Positions 15,787-24,700 of a stretch of 64,000 nucleotides of DNA are shown here, piece by piece. The position numbers and the translations under genes are program-made. The stretch's first letter is position 1. Every line of letters begins with the position of its first letter. This DNA is from DASSUW01 sp963849695. GTDB lineage: Bacteria > Actinomycetota > Thermoleophilia > Solirubrobacterales > Solirubrobacteraceae. The notes below the pieces were generated by a model that was not told the origin of the DNA, ran no database searches, and was given only the letters and a program-made list of their open reading frames with translations. The stretch covers positions 124,001 through 188,000 of the forward strand of contig CAWKIT010000018.1 in the NCBI GenBank assembly GCA_963849695.1, given 5' to 3'.

Positions 15787-17194
15787 GCACGGGCAGCAGC
15801 GCGCCGAGCTTGACCTCGGTCTCGGCCAGCTCCGCGGCCGGGTCGGAGTCGCGCACTACTCCCACGCCCGCGTACAGCCGCGCCTCGCGGCCGCGCAGGA
15901 GCGCGCACCGCAGCGCGACGCAGAACTCGCCGTCCTCGTTGGCGTCCGTCCACCCGACCGGCCCCGCGTACCAGCCGCGGTCGATCCCCTCGAGCGCCGG
16001 GATCTGCGGCGCGGCGGCCGCGTGGGGCTCGCCGCCGACGGCCGGCGTCGGGTGCAGCAGGCCGGCGAGCTCGATCGCGCTGCGCGGGTGCGTGAGCTGG
16101 GCGCGGATCGGGGTCGCGAGGTGCTGGATGTTCGCCACCTTCACGATCGCCGGGTCGTCGGGCGAGGCCACCCACACCGCGTGCGGGCGCAGGGCGCGCG
16201 CGATCCGGCGGGCGACGATCGCGTGCTCCTCGCGGTCCTTGGCGGAGCGCATGAGCTGCTCGCCGAGGTGGTCGTCCACCGACGGGTCGGCCGACCGGCG
16301 CGTCGAGCCGGCGAGCGCGACGGTCGACGCCCGCAGCCCCTCGCGCCGCACCAGGAGCTCCGGCGAGGCGGCGATGAAGGCGGCGTCGCCGCGGCCGGCG
16401 CAGAACACGTAGCAGGACTCGAACGCCGCTCGCAGCACTCCGAACACGGCGGCGGCGTCGTGGTCGGCGGGCGCGTGGACCGCGACCTCGCGCGCGAGCA
16501 CGATCTTCTCGAAGTCGCCGGCACGGATCCGCTCGACGGCGCGCGCCACGGCCCCCTCGTAGTGCTCGGGCGGCGCGACCGACGCGATCCGGAACCGCCC
16601 CGCGGGCGCCGGGTCGAGCAGCGGCAGCGGCGCCGTCCGCAGCTCGGCGGCGCGCCGCTCGAGCCGCGCCGCCAGCTCCTCCGCGACGTCGTCGGGCGCC
16701 GCCAGCGCCGCCAGCGTCAGCCGTACGTCGTCGCCGCGGCGCGCGAGCGCGACCTCCGGGACCATCAGGTCGGCGGCCTCGAACCCCGCCCAGTGCGGCG
16801 CCGCGCCGCCGTCTTCGGCGAACGCGAAGGCGCCGACGGCGACGATCCCGGCGCCTGCCGGCCCGTCCGGCGTATCGGCCTCGGCGGCGCCCGCCAGCGA
16901 GCGCCAGTCCGCGGCGGCCTGCTCGAACCGGCGCGGGCCGCGGCCGGTGAGCCGCCGGACGCAGCCGAGCGCCGACAGCGCCGCGCCGGCGCGGTCCGGC
17001 TGCTCGAAGCAGAACCACGGCTCGCCCGGCCGGCGCGAGGCGAACGCGATCGCGCTCGGGTCGGCGCCCGGCAGCGGCACGGTGACCGCCACGAGCACCT
17101 CCTGCCCGGTCCGCCGCGCGCGCCGCACGGCGCGCTCGCAGCGCTCGCGCAGCCGGTCGAGGGTGGCGGCGGGGGCGTCGAACAGGACTGTCAT
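15776..17194 (-). CDS. menF: Isochorismate synthase (MenF/EntC type)
   Basis: A 472-residue chorismate-binding enzyme that turns chorismate into isochorismate, the first step of the menaquinone route seen around it. The chorismate-binding half shows DFEKIVLAREV (about residue 232), AASPELLVRR, ALAGSTRR, KDREEHAIV, IQHLATPIRAQL, LHPTPAVGGEP and DRGWYAGPVGW, in family order. There is no lyase or glutaminase fusion. The ATG (17192-17194) overlaps the stop of the upstream secreted-protein gene as ATGA. Confidence 0.92.
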   Translation of the reverse strand: MTVLFDAPAATLDRLRERCERAVRRARRTGQEVLVAVTVPLPGADPSAIAFASRRPGEPWFCFEQPDRAGAALSALGCVRRLTGRGPRRFEQAAADWRSLAGAAEADTPDGPAGAGIVAVGAFAFAEDGGAAPHWAGFEAADLMVPEVALARRGDDVRLTLAALAAPDDVAEELAARLERRAAELRTAPLPLLDPAPAGRFRIASVAPPEHYEGAVARAVERIRAGDFEKIVLAREVAVHAPADHDAAAVFGVLRAAFESCYVFCAGRGDAAFIAASPELLVRREGLRASTVALAGSTRRSADPSVDDHLGEQLMRSAKDREEHAIVARRIARALRPHAVWVASPDDPAIVKVANIQHLATPIRAQLTHPRSAIELAGLLHPTPAVGGEPHAAAAPQIPALEGIDRGWYAGPVGWTDANEDGEFCVALRCALLRGREARLYAGVGVVRDSDPAAELAETEVKLGALLPVLSG

Positions 17195-18000
17195 GAGACC
17201 GCCGAGAAGGTCTGCCGGCCGGTCGCGCAGCGGTCGATCACGCGGCCGCCGGGCGAGCGCAGGACGGAGCTCACCGACAGGGTTCCCGAGACGCCGGCCG
17301 GCGTGAGGAGGCCCTCGAGCCGCACGCGGAAGCGCTCGCGTCCCTGGCGCCAGCGGCGGGTGAACTGCTCAGACAGCGAGAACGTGCCGTCGGGTGCGAT
17401 CGGCCCTCCGGGCGTGATGTTCTCCCAGGCGATGCCGCCGCGGCGGCAGCGCATGCGGTAGTCGAAGGCCGCCACCTGCACGCGTGAGCCGCCGACGCTG
17501 AATACGAACGGGAACGGCCGGCCGGTCTGGCTCGTGAGCCCGTAGTACGCGGTCGCGCTCACCGACGTGGCGCCGGGGGCACGCGCGTTCCACTCGCGCA
17601 CCCCGGAGTCGCAGCGTTCGACCACCCGGCCGGCGCGCCGGAAGGTCAGCCGCGCCCGCACCGTCCCGCTGGCGACCGGCCCCACGATCCGGCCGGACAG
17701 CCTGAGCACCGAGCGCCGCTGGACGCCGCCCACCGGGCCGCCGTCCTCGGTCGTCACGTCCCCGAAGGTGCCGTCGGCGGCGACCACGATCTCGTAGTTC
17801 GCCTTCACGAGGCCGCAACCGGCCGCCACCTTGACGGCCGCGCGGCCCGGGCCGTCATCCGCCACGCGCAAGGTGACCAGCGTGAGCTGGCGGTCCGCCC
17901 GGGCGACGCTGTCCGGCGCGGTGCCGCCGCCATAGTCCGTCGCGCCGGCGGCGGCCGGGAACGTCAGCAGCAGAAGCGCCCCCGCCGTGAGCGCCCGCAT
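17191..18000 (-). CDS. Secreted protein of unknown function
   Basis: A 269-residue protein. ATG 17998-18000 starts a Sec signal peptide, MRALTAGALLLLTFPAAAGA, and the start overlaps the ilvN stop by 3 bp. The mature part is beta-rich, with two related halves. Each half has a phrase like ANYEIVVAADGTFGDVT or NITPGGPIAPDGTFSLSE, followed by GRIVGPVASGTVRARLTF or LEGLLTPAGVSGTLSVSS, and ends VVERCDSG or VIDRCATG. This looks like an internal duplication with one conserved Cys per half. I do not recognise a named domain. Confidence 0.7.
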   Translation of the reverse strand: MRALTAGALLLLTFPAAAGATDYGGGTAPDSVARADRQLTLVTLRVADDGPGRAAVKVAAGCGLVKANYEIVVAADGTFGDVTTEDGGPVGGVQRRSVLRLSGRIVGPVASGTVRARLTFRRAGRVVERCDSGVREWNARAPGATSVSATAYYGLTSQTGRPFPFVFSVGGSRVQVAAFDYRMRCRRGGIAWENITPGGPIAPDGTFSLSEQFTRRWRQGRERFRVRLEGLLTPAGVSGTLSVSSVLRSPGGRVIDRCATGRQTFSAVS

Positions 18001-18557
18001 CAGGTCTCGCTGCGGCCTCGTGAGATCGCGATCTCGCCGGTCCGCGCCATCTCGACCAGCCCGAACGGACGCACCATCCGCTCGAACGCCTCGATCTTCT
18101 CCCACGTGCCGGTGATCTCGACGATCACCGACCGGCGCGTGACGTCGATGATCTTGCCGCGGAAGATCTCGACCACCTGCATCACCTCTCCGCGTGCCGG
18201 CCCGTCGGCGGTCACCTTGAACAGCGCCAGCTCGCGGGCGACGGTCTCGGACGGCTCGAGGTCGCGGATCTTGATCACGTTGACGAGCTTGTGGAGCTGC
18301 TTGGTGACCTGGTCGATCGGGTGCATCGCGCCGTCGAGCGTGAGCGTGATGCGCGACAGCCGCTCGTCGTCGGTCGGCCCCACCGCGAGCGTGTCGATGT
18401 TGAAGCCGCGGCGCGCGAACAGTCCGGCGATGCGGGTCAGCACGCCGGGCTTGTTCTCGACCAGGATCGAGAGGATGTGCTTGCGGCCCGTGCGGACCGC
18501 GGTCGTCGCCTCGAGCTCCTCGAGGGTCAGCGGCTCCTTGGTCCCCGGCTCGCCCAT
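18000..18557 (-). CDS. ilvN: Acetolactate synthase small (regulatory) subunit
   Basis: A 185-residue regulatory subunit of acetohydroxyacid synthase. The N-terminal ACT domain (about 27-100) reads HILSILVENKPGVLTRIAGLF...FNIDTLAVGPT, with the Gly/Asn region that binds the feedback valine. The C-terminal domain has LALFKVTADGPARGEVMQVVEIFRGKIIDVT and ends GEIAISRG. The start overlaps the ilvB stop as ATGA, so it is made with the catalytic subunit. No T-box, attenuator peptide or other leader was found upstream. Confidence 0.95.
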   Translation of the reverse strand: MGEPGTKEPLTLEELEATTAVRTGRKHILSILVENKPGVLTRIAGLFARRGFNIDTLAVGPTDDERLSRITLTLDGAMHPIDQVTKQLHKLVNVIKIRDLEPSETVARELALFKVTADGPARGEVMQVVEIFRGKIIDVTRRSVIVEITGTWEKIEAFERMVRPFGLVEMARTGEIAISRGRSET

Positions 18558-20233
18558 CACCCGACCATCTCCCGCGCGGCCGAGCCGGCCGGGATCATCG
18601 GGTAGGTGTTCTCCTCGCGCGTGACCCGGACGTCGACGACCACCGGCCCCGGCGTCTCGAGCGCGGTCTTCAGGTCCGCGACCAGCGTGGTCTTGTCGGT
18701 CAGGCGCAGGCCCGTGGCGCCGTACGCCTCGGCGAGCTTGACCCAGTCGGGCCAGCTGCCCATGTCGACGTGCGAGTAGCGCCGGTCCCAGAACAGCTCC
18801 TGCCACTGGCGGACCATGCCCAGGTAGCCGTTGTTCATGATCACGGCCTTGACCGGGATGTCGAACTCCTTGCAGGTGGCGAGCTCCTGGATGTTCATCT
18901 GGAACGAGCCGTCGCCGGTCAGGAGCACGCTCGGCACCTCGGGGTTGCCGACCGCGGCGCCCATCGCCGCCGGCAGCCCGAAGCCCATCGTCCCCAGCCC
19001 GCCGGAGTTGATCCACCGGCGCGGCTTGGCGAAGTGGAAGTACTGCGCGGCCCACATCTGGTGCTGGCCGACGTCGGAGGACAGGATGCAGTCGCCGCCG
19101 GTCGCCTCGTACAGCGCCTCGACCAGGAACTGCGGCTTGATCTCGCCGTCGGCCGAGTCGGCGTAGCGCAGCGGGTGTTGGGTCTGCCAGCCCACGATGC
19201 GCTCCCACCAGCCGGCCAGCCGCGACGGGTCGGGCCCGAGCGCGCGGTACTCGTTGGTGAGGCGGGCGAGGACGTTCTTGGCGTCGCCCACGATCGGGAT
19301 GTGCGCGGGGACGTTCTTGGAGATCTCGGCCGGGTCGATGTCGATGTGCACGAACTTGGCGCGCGGCGCGAACTCGGACAGCTTGCCGGTGATCCGGTCG
19401 TCGAAGCGCGCGCCGACGGCGAGGATCAGGTCCGCCTCGTCCATCGCGTAGTTCGCGGCCCGCGTGCCGTGCATGCCGAGCATCCCCAGCCACTGCGGGT
19501 GCGGGGCCGGGAACGCGCCGAGCCCCATCAGCGTGCAGGTGACGGGCAGGCGGTCGCTGATCACGAACTCGCGCAGCTCGTCGGCGGCGTCGGCGTTGAT
19601 CACGCCGCCGCCGGCGTAGATCACCGGCCGCCGGGCGTTCGCCAGCGCCTTGGCGGCGAGCCGGATCTGCTTCGAGTTGCCCTCGGTCGTCGGCTGGTAG
19701 CCGGGCAGGCGGACGTCTCCGACCGGCTTGTAGTCGATCTCCGCGCGCGTGAGGTCGACCGGCATGTCGATCAGCACGGGGCCGGGGCGGCCGGTGCGCG
19801 CGATGTGGAACGCCTCGTGCACGTAGCGGGGGATCTCGGTCGGGTGCTGGATCATGAACGAGTGCTTGACGATCGGCATCGTGATGCCGAACGTGTCCGC
19901 CTCCTGGAAACCGTCGGTCCCGAGCAGGTCGGTGCGCACCTGGCCCGTGAAGGCCACGATCGGGACCGAGTCCATCATCGCGTCGGTGAGCGGGGTGACG
20001 ATGTTGGTCGCGCCCGGGCCGGAGGTCGCGAACACCACGCCGACCCTGCCCGACGCCTTCGCGTAGCCCTCGGCCGCGTGGCCGCCGCCCGCCTCGTGGC
20101 GTACGAGCACGTGCCGGATGCCGGCGTCCACGAACGCGTCGTAGGTGGGCAGGTTGGCGCCGCCCGGGTAGCCGAAGACGACGTCGACGCCCTCGGCCTT
20201 CAGGCACTCCATGACCGCATCGACCGCACGCAT
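18557..20233 (-). CDS. ilvB: Acetolactate synthase large (catalytic) subunit
   Basis: A 558-residue ThDP/FAD enzyme making acetolactate or acetohydroxybutyrate for branched-chain amino acids. It shows the N-terminal VVFGYPGGANLPTYDAF and the catalytic Glu in VRHEAGGGHAAEGYA. Next come the SGPGATN block, FAD-domain AVGARFDDRITG and HIDIDPAEI, and the ThDP motif GDGSFQMNIQEL...NNGYLGMVRQWQ. The ATG at 20231-20233 (MRAVDAVMECLKAEGVD) gives the usual length. The plasmid-type IlvG distinction is not meaningful here. Confidence 0.95.
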   Translation of the reverse strand: MRAVDAVMECLKAEGVDVVFGYPGGANLPTYDAFVDAGIRHVLVRHEAGGGHAAEGYAKASGRVGVVFATSGPGATNIVTPLTDAMMDSVPIVAFTGQVRTDLLGTDGFQEADTFGITMPIVKHSFMIQHPTEIPRYVHEAFHIARTGRPGPVLIDMPVDLTRAEIDYKPVGDVRLPGYQPTTEGNSKQIRLAAKALANARRPVIYAGGGVINADAADELREFVISDRLPVTCTLMGLGAFPAPHPQWLGMLGMHGTRAANYAMDEADLILAVGARFDDRITGKLSEFAPRAKFVHIDIDPAEISKNVPAHIPIVGDAKNVLARLTNEYRALGPDPSRLAGWWERIVGWQTQHPLRYADSADGEIKPQFLVEALYEATGGDCILSSDVGQHQMWAAQYFHFAKPRRWINSGGLGTMGFGLPAAMGAAVGNPEVPSVLLTGDGSFQMNIQELATCKEFDIPVKAVIMNNGYLGMVRQWQELFWDRRYSHVDMGSWPDWVKLAEAYGATGLRLTDKTTLVADLKTALETPGPVVVDVRVTREENTYPMIPAGSAAREMVG

Positions 20234-20247
20234 AGTGCTGCCGCAGT

Positions 20248-20535
20248 CTAACGGCGCGCGATCGCCGCGGACTCGGGCTCGATGCCCCGGTCCGGGAACT
20301 CCAGGTCCATGCCGCAGCGCATGCAGACCTGGTCGTAGAGCTTGACGATCCGGCCGCAGCGCGGACACTGGCGGCGGACCTCGTCCTTCTCGATGCGGTA
20401 GAAGACGGCGGCCAGCAGCCCGAGCACCGGGACCAGCGCCGCGATCAGGAACCACAGGACGAACGAGGAGCCCTTGATCCGGCCGATGATCCCGCCCGCG
20501 AGCCCGAAGAACAGGCAGATGATCAGGTAGGCCAT
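20248..20535 (-). CDS. Small membrane protein with C-terminal zinc ribbon
   Basis: A 95-residue protein. MAYLIICLFFGLAGGIIGRIKG and SFVLWFLIAALVPVLGLLAAVFY form two transmembrane helices. A basic linker leads into a zinc ribbon: CPRCGRIVKLYDQVCMRCGMDL (two CxxC knuckles, about residues 58-77). Membrane-tethered zinc ribbons of this layout are common in actinobacteria, but the role is unknown. It lies 14 bp upstream of ilvB on the same strand and may be co-transcribed. Confidence 0.8.
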   Translation of the reverse strand: MAYLIICLFFGLAGGIIGRIKGSSFVLWFLIAALVPVLGLLAAVFYRIEKDEVRRQCPRCGRIVKLYDQVCMRCGMDLEFPDRGIEPESAAIARR

Positions 20536-20551
20536 CCTGCGGTCAGAGTAA

Positions 20552-20603
20552 CGCCCCCGGCCGCGCGCCACGGGAGGAGGAGGCGACACGCGGCCGGGGG
20601 GCG
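20552..20603. terminator. GC-rich hairpin in a 190-bp gene-free gap
   Basis: CGCCCCCGGCCGCG (20552-20565) pairs with CGCGGCCGGGGGGCG (20589-20603) apart from one bulged G, with a 23-nt loop. It lies about 120 bp downstream of the reverse-strand gene ending at 20725. It is the only structure I see in 20536-20724. It may terminate that two-gene unit, but there is no U-tract. Confidence 0.35.
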
Positions 20604-20724
20604 GCCAACCGCTGCGCGCCGGGGGGATATGGCGTGCTGCGGCCTGAATGGTCGGCGCTCATGCGGGGTTTCCACATGGCCCTGCGGATGGAATCGCAGG
20701 TGCCCGGCTTAGACACTCGGTCGA

Positions 20725-21357
20725 TCAGCGGGCTGCGGCGGCCGCGGCGTCGAGCGCGGGCCGGGCCGCCGGGTGCAGGCGGCGGCGGACGCGGCGGCGG
20801 GAGCCGCTGAACGCGAGGTTCGCGACGGTCGCGAACCCCGGCTCGTCGGTGCGGAGCGCCAGCAGCAGGTGGGCGATGCGGTCGGCCGAGGGCAGCGAGC
20901 GGTCCTCGGGGTGGACGCACCAGCAGTGGACGCGGCGCCCGCCGGGGCGCACGAGGACGGCGCCGGCCTCGCCGATCAGCCAGACGCCGAACGCGCCGCG
21001 CTCGAGCACGAGGCCGGTGCGCGCGTGCAGGTCGCGCGCCTCGTGGCCGACGAGGTCTCCGAGCAGGCCGAGCGCGGTGCGCTCCGGCCCGCCGTCCGCC
21101 CGCGGCCGGCGGCGCAGCACGTTCGCGCCGCGCTTGGCGTACAGCTCGGGGATCACCCACGCGTGCGCGAGCAGCGCAAACACCACCGGCGCCGCCAGCG
21201 GCTCGAGCCACAGCAGCACGCCCGACGCCACCAGGTAGGGCACGGTGTGCGCGACCGTGGTGAGCGTCCACAGCCGGGCGCGGCGGTCGAGGTGGCGCTC
21301 GTCGACCCGCGGCCGCCAGTAGACGGCCGCGGTCTCGGGGAGGGCTTCGGCGCTCAC
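20725..21357 (-). CDS. Conserved hypothetical membrane-associated protein
   Basis: A 210-residue protein from the GTG at 21355-21357 (VSAEALPETAAVYWRPRVDE). It has two adjacent hydrophobic segments, LTTVAHTVPYLVASGVLLWL and AAPVVFALLAHAWVIPELYA. These are followed by a soluble region with ERTALGLLGDLVGHEARDL and GRRVHCWCVHPEDRSLP, then a basic/Ala-rich tail. No named domain is recognised. Its start overlaps the stop of the upstream 74-residue gene (GTGA), so they form a unit. Confidence 0.65.
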   Translation of the reverse strand: MSAEALPETAAVYWRPRVDERHLDRRARLWTLTTVAHTVPYLVASGVLLWLEPLAAPVVFALLAHAWVIPELYAKRGANVLRRRPRADGGPERTALGLLGDLVGHEARDLHARTGLVLERGAFGVWLIGEAGAVLVRPGGRRVHCWCVHPEDRSLPSADRIAHLLLALRTDEPGFATVANLAFSGSRRRVRRRLHPAARPALDAAAAAAR

Positions 21358-21578
21358 CCGCCCGCGATCGGGCGGCGCAGGATCACGAGCTCGGCGTCGA
21401 CCGGGAGCTCTTCGACCTGCCGCGCACGCCCTTCGCCCTCGTTCACCACGGCGTAGTAGCCGGCGTCGAGCTGCTCGCGGAAGGCGGCGACCGCCGCCTC
21501 CACGGCCGCCTCGTCCGCCGCCGTCCACTCCGCGAGCGTCGTGTGCCCGCTGCGGTCCATGCGGATCAATCTGGCCAT
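21354..21578 (-). CDS. Small hypothetical protein
   Basis: A 74-residue acidic protein, MARLIRMDRSGHTTLAEWT, followed by a predicted helix of Ala/Glu repeats (DEAAVEAAVAAFREQLDAGY) and a beta segment ending VDAELVILRRP. This architecture looks like a small ubiquitous actinobacterial protein with a phosphoadaptor-like fold, but I cannot name the family. It is coupled to the membrane protein downstream and lies 25 bp from the end of gatB. Confidence 0.6.
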   Translation of the reverse strand: MARLIRMDRSGHTTLAEWTAADEAAVEAAVAAFREQLDAGYYAVVNEGEGRARQVEELPVDAELVILRRPIAGG

Positions 21579-21603
21579 GGGCGAATGCTACGCCCGTCGG
21601 CCC

Positions 21604-22998
21604 CTAGACTCCGAGCTGCTCGCGGATCAGGCGGTTGACCTCGCCGCCGTCCGCCTTGCCCTTCGTCTCGCGCATCACGGGCCCGACGAGCGCGCCCATC
21701 GCCTTCGCGTTGCCGCCGCGGATGCGCTCGACGACATCCGGGTTGTCCTCGATCACCTTGGCGACGATGCCGGCCAGCTCGCCGGAGTCGCCCATCGCGC
21801 CGAGATCCTCGCGCTCGACGATCTCGGCCGGGTCGCCGCCGTCGGCGACCAGCCGGTCGAGCACGACGCGGGCGTTGCCGGCGGTGACGGCGCGGGCGTC
21901 GACGAGCGCGACGAGCTTGGTGAGCGCGGACGGCTCGACGGCCGCCGGCGTGTCGGCCCGCGCGCGCAGCTCCGTCACCCAGTTGGCGACCGTGCGCGAC
22001 TCGCCTTCGACCTGCTCGAAGTAGTCGCCCCACTCCGGCTCGTACGCGAACAGGCGCGCGGTGTCGACGGGCAGCCCCCAGTCGCGCTCGTAGCGCTCGG
22101 CGCGCGCCGCCGGCAGCTCGGGCAGCGCCGCGCGGGCGGCCTCGAGCATCTGCTCGGTCGGCGCCACCGGGACGAGGTCCGGCTCGGGGAAGTAGCGGTA
22201 GTCGTGCGCCTCCTCCTTGGAGCGCAGCGAGCTCAGCCGGCCCGACACCGGGTCGAAGTGCAGCGTCTCCTGCACCACCGGCTCGCCGGCGGCGACCAGC
22301 GCCTTCTGGCGCTCGATCTCGGCGTTGATGCCCTGCATCAGGAACCGGAACGAGTTCATGTTCTTGAGCTCGGTCTTGGTCCCGAGCTCGCTGCTCCCGG
22401 CGGGCCGCACCGACACGTTGGCGTCGCAGCGCAGCGAGCCCTCCTCCATGTTCACGTCGCTCACCCCGAGCTGGCGCAGCGTCACGCGCAGCAGGTTCAG
22501 CCAGTCGCGCGCCTGCTCGGCCGAGCGCAGGTCGGGCTCGGTCACGATCTCGGCCAGCGGCGTGCCGCCGCGGTTGTAGTCGACGATCGAGGCGTCGGAG
22601 CCGTGGATGCGCCCCGACTGGCCGACGTGCACGAGCTTCGCCGCATCCTCCTCGAGGTGGATGCGGTGGAGCCGGACGTCGCCCAGTCGCCCGCCGCTGC
22701 ACAGCGGGATGTCGTACTGGGAGACCTGGTAGCCCTTGGCGAGGTCGGGATAGAAGTAGTTCTTGCGGTGGAAGATCGACCGCGGCGCGATCTCGCAGTC
22801 GAGCGCCATGCCCATCATCAGGCCGTAGTGGATCGCCTGCGCGTTGGTGACCGGCAGCGAGCCGGGCATGCCGAGGCAGACCGGGCACGTGCGGGTGTTG
22901 GGCTCCTCGCCGAAGCTCAGCGCGCAGCCGCAGAACATCTTCGTGTTGGTCTTGAGCTGGACGTGGATCTCCAGCCCGATCACCGGCTCCAGGCTCAT
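21604..22998 (-). CDS. gatB: Asp-tRNA(Asn)/Glu-tRNA(Gln) amidotransferase subunit B
   Basis: A 464-residue kinase/binding subunit that phosphorylates mischarged Glu-tRNA(Gln) or Asp-tRNA(Asn) before amidation. It starts EPVIGLEIHVQLKTNTKMFC and has the zinc-knuckle-like CGCALSFGEEPNTRTCPVCLGMPG. Then come IFHRKNYFYPDL, DYNRGGTPLAEIV, SLRCDANVSVRP and KNMNSFRF. The C-terminal YqeY/GatB tail ends GKADGGEVNRLIREQLG. The ATG overlaps the gatA stop. The gene order is C-A-B. Confidence 0.96.
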   Translation of the reverse strand: MSLEPVIGLEIHVQLKTNTKMFCGCALSFGEEPNTRTCPVCLGMPGSLPVTNAQAIHYGLMMGMALDCEIAPRSIFHRKNYFYPDLAKGYQVSQYDIPLCSGGRLGDVRLHRIHLEEDAAKLVHVGQSGRIHGSDASIVDYNRGGTPLAEIVTEPDLRSAEQARDWLNLLRVTLRQLGVSDVNMEEGSLRCDANVSVRPAGSSELGTKTELKNMNSFRFLMQGINAEIERQKALVAAGEPVVQETLHFDPVSGRLSSLRSKEEAHDYRYFPEPDLVPVAPTEQMLEAARAALPELPAARAERYERDWGLPVDTARLFAYEPEWGDYFEQVEGESRTVANWVTELRARADTPAAVEPSALTKLVALVDARAVTAGNARVVLDRLVADGGDPAEIVEREDLGAMGDSGELAGIVAKVIEDNPDVVERIRGGNAKAMGALVGPVMRETKGKADGGEVNRLIREQLGV

Positions 22999-24413
22999 AC
23001 GAACGCCCTCGAGACGTCGAACCCGATCGCCTGCTCGAGCGCGTGCGACGCGTCGAGGATGCGGTTCTCGCTGAACGCCGGGCCGGCGATCTGGAAGCCG
23101 ACCGGCAGCCCGTCGGAGAGCCCGTTCGGGATCGAGATGGCCGGGATGCCGGCGAGCGACATCGGCACCGTGCAGAAGTCGTTCAGGTACATGGCCAGCG
23201 GGTCGGCGGTCTTGGCGCCCAGCTCGAACGCCACGCCGGGGGCCGTCGGCGACACGATGAAGTCGAACCGCTCCCACGCCTGCTCGAAGTCGGCCGCGAT
23301 CAGCGTGCGGACCTTCTGGGCGCGCCCGTAGTAGGCGTCGTAGTAGCCGCTGGAGAGCGCGTAGGTGCCGAGCATCACGCGCCGCTTGACCTCGGCCCCG
23401 AAGCCCTGCTCGCGCGTCTCGGTGTACATGCCGAGCAGGTCGCGCCCGTCGGCGCGCAGCCCGTAGCGCACCCCGTCGTAGCGCGCGAGGTTGCTCGAGC
23501 ACTCGGCGGGGGCGATCAGGTAGTAGGCGGCGAGCCCGTGCGTCGCGTGCGGGAGCTGCATCGTCTCGATCTCCGCGCCCAGCTCGCGGGCGAGGTCGAG
23601 CGTGGCGCGGAACGCCTCCAGCACGCCGGGCTCGATCCCCTCGCCGGTCAGCTCCTCCGGCACGCCGAGCCTGATGCCCTTGAGGTCGGTCGCGTCGGGC
23701 AGCTTGACCGGCTCGGGCAGGCCGAGCGCGGTCGAGTCGCAACGGTCCTTGCCGGCCATGGCGGAGAGCAGCAGCGCGGCGTCGGTCGTGTCGCGCGTGA
23801 ACGGGCCGGCCTGGTCGAGCGACGAGGCGAACGCGATCATCCCGTAGCGCGAGACCGCGCCGTAGGTGGGCTTGAGGCCGACGATCCCGCACAGCGCCGC
23901 CGGCTGGCGGATCGAGCCGCCGGTGTCGGTGCCGATCGACCACGGGACGAGGCCGGCCGCCACCGCGGCCGCCGAGCCGCCGGACGAGCCGCCCGGCACG
24001 CGCGCGCGGTCCCACGGGTTGAGCGTCGGCCCGTAGGCCGAGTTCTCGGTCGAGGAGCCCATCGCGAACTCGTCCTGGTTGGTCTTGGCGAGCACCGGCG
24101 CGCCCGCCTTCATGAGCCGCTCGACCGCCGTGGCCGTGTACGGCGGTCGGTAGTCCTCGAGGATCTTGGAGCCGGCCTGCGACGGGACGCCTTCGGTGCA
24201 GAACAGGTCCTTGATGCCGATCGGCACGCCGCCGAGCGGGCCGCTGGGGTCGATCGCGAGCGGGTCGTCGTCGGCGCAGACCCAGGTGAAGGCGTTGAGG
24301 TCGTCGGCCTGTGCGCGATCGCGATAGAAGCGCCACAGCTCGCCGCGCTCGAGGTCGCCGGCGTGGACCCGCGCGGCCGCCTCGGCCGCGGTCAGCTCGA
24401 GCAGCTCGCTCAT
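22995..24413 (-). CDS. gatA: Asp-tRNA(Asn)/Glu-tRNA(Gln) amidotransferase subunit A
   Basis: A 472-residue amidase-signature subunit that releases ammonia from glutamine. The Ser-cisSer-Lys triad is visible: Lys in PIGIKDLFCTEG (about residue 73), cis-Ser in PGGSSGGSAAAVAAGL (about 147) and the nucleophile Ser in IGTDTGGSIRQPAALCG (about 172). FSSLDQAGPF-type and GYYDAYYGRAQKVRTLI blocks follow, as in all GatA. It overlaps gatC by 4 bp and gatB by 4 bp, so stoichiometric synthesis of the complex is likely. Confidence 0.96.
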   Translation of the reverse strand: MSELLELTAAEAAARVHAGDLERGELWRFYRDRAQADDLNAFTWVCADDDPLAIDPSGPLGGVPIGIKDLFCTEGVPSQAGSKILEDYRPPYTATAVERLMKAGAPVLAKTNQDEFAMGSSTENSAYGPTLNPWDRARVPGGSSGGSAAAVAAGLVPWSIGTDTGGSIRQPAALCGIVGLKPTYGAVSRYGMIAFASSLDQAGPFTRDTTDAALLLSAMAGKDRCDSTALGLPEPVKLPDATDLKGIRLGVPEELTGEGIEPGVLEAFRATLDLARELGAEIETMQLPHATHGLAAYYLIAPAECSSNLARYDGVRYGLRADGRDLLGMYTETREQGFGAEVKRRVMLGTYALSSGYYDAYYGRAQKVRTLIAADFEQAWERFDFIVSPTAPGVAFELGAKTADPLAMYLNDFCTVPMSLAGIPAISIPNGLSDGLPVGFQIAGPAFSENRILDASHALEQAIGFDVSRAFV

Positions 24414-24700
24414 CCGGCTCCGGGGCTCGGGACGCGGAAGCCGCCCAGCGCTGCGTCGGGAGCGCTGGCGAGCGCCTCCTCGACCGGAAGCGACGGACGC
24501 GGCTCGTCGGCGCGCAGGACGTTCTCGACCTCGACCACGTGGCTGGTCGGCTTGACGTCCGCCAGGTCGCCGAGCTCCTCGATCGTCTCGACCCAGTCGA
24601 GCACCTTCGAGAGCTCGGCGCCGTAGCGCTCGATCTCCTCCTCGGTCAGCTCGAGGCGGGCGAGCCGGGCGACGTGGAGGACCTGGTCACGGCTGAGCAC
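24410..24700 (-). CDS. gatC: Asp-tRNA(Asn)/Glu-tRNA(Gln) amidotransferase subunit C
   Basis: A 96-residue wrapping subunit that stabilises GatA/GatB. VLHVARLARLELTEEEIERYGAELSKVLDWVETI is the GatC signature helix pair, followed by PTSHVVEVENVLRADEP with the conserved LR.D. The GTG at 24698-24700 gives VLSRDQVLHVARL, the usual distance before the signature. It starts 14 bp inside the 3' end of the upstream membrane-protein gene. Confidence 0.93.
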   Translation of the reverse strand: MLSRDQVLHVARLARLELTEEEIERYGAELSKVLDWVETIEELGDLADVKPTSHVVEVENVLRADEPRPSLPVEEALASAPDAALGGFRVPSPGAG

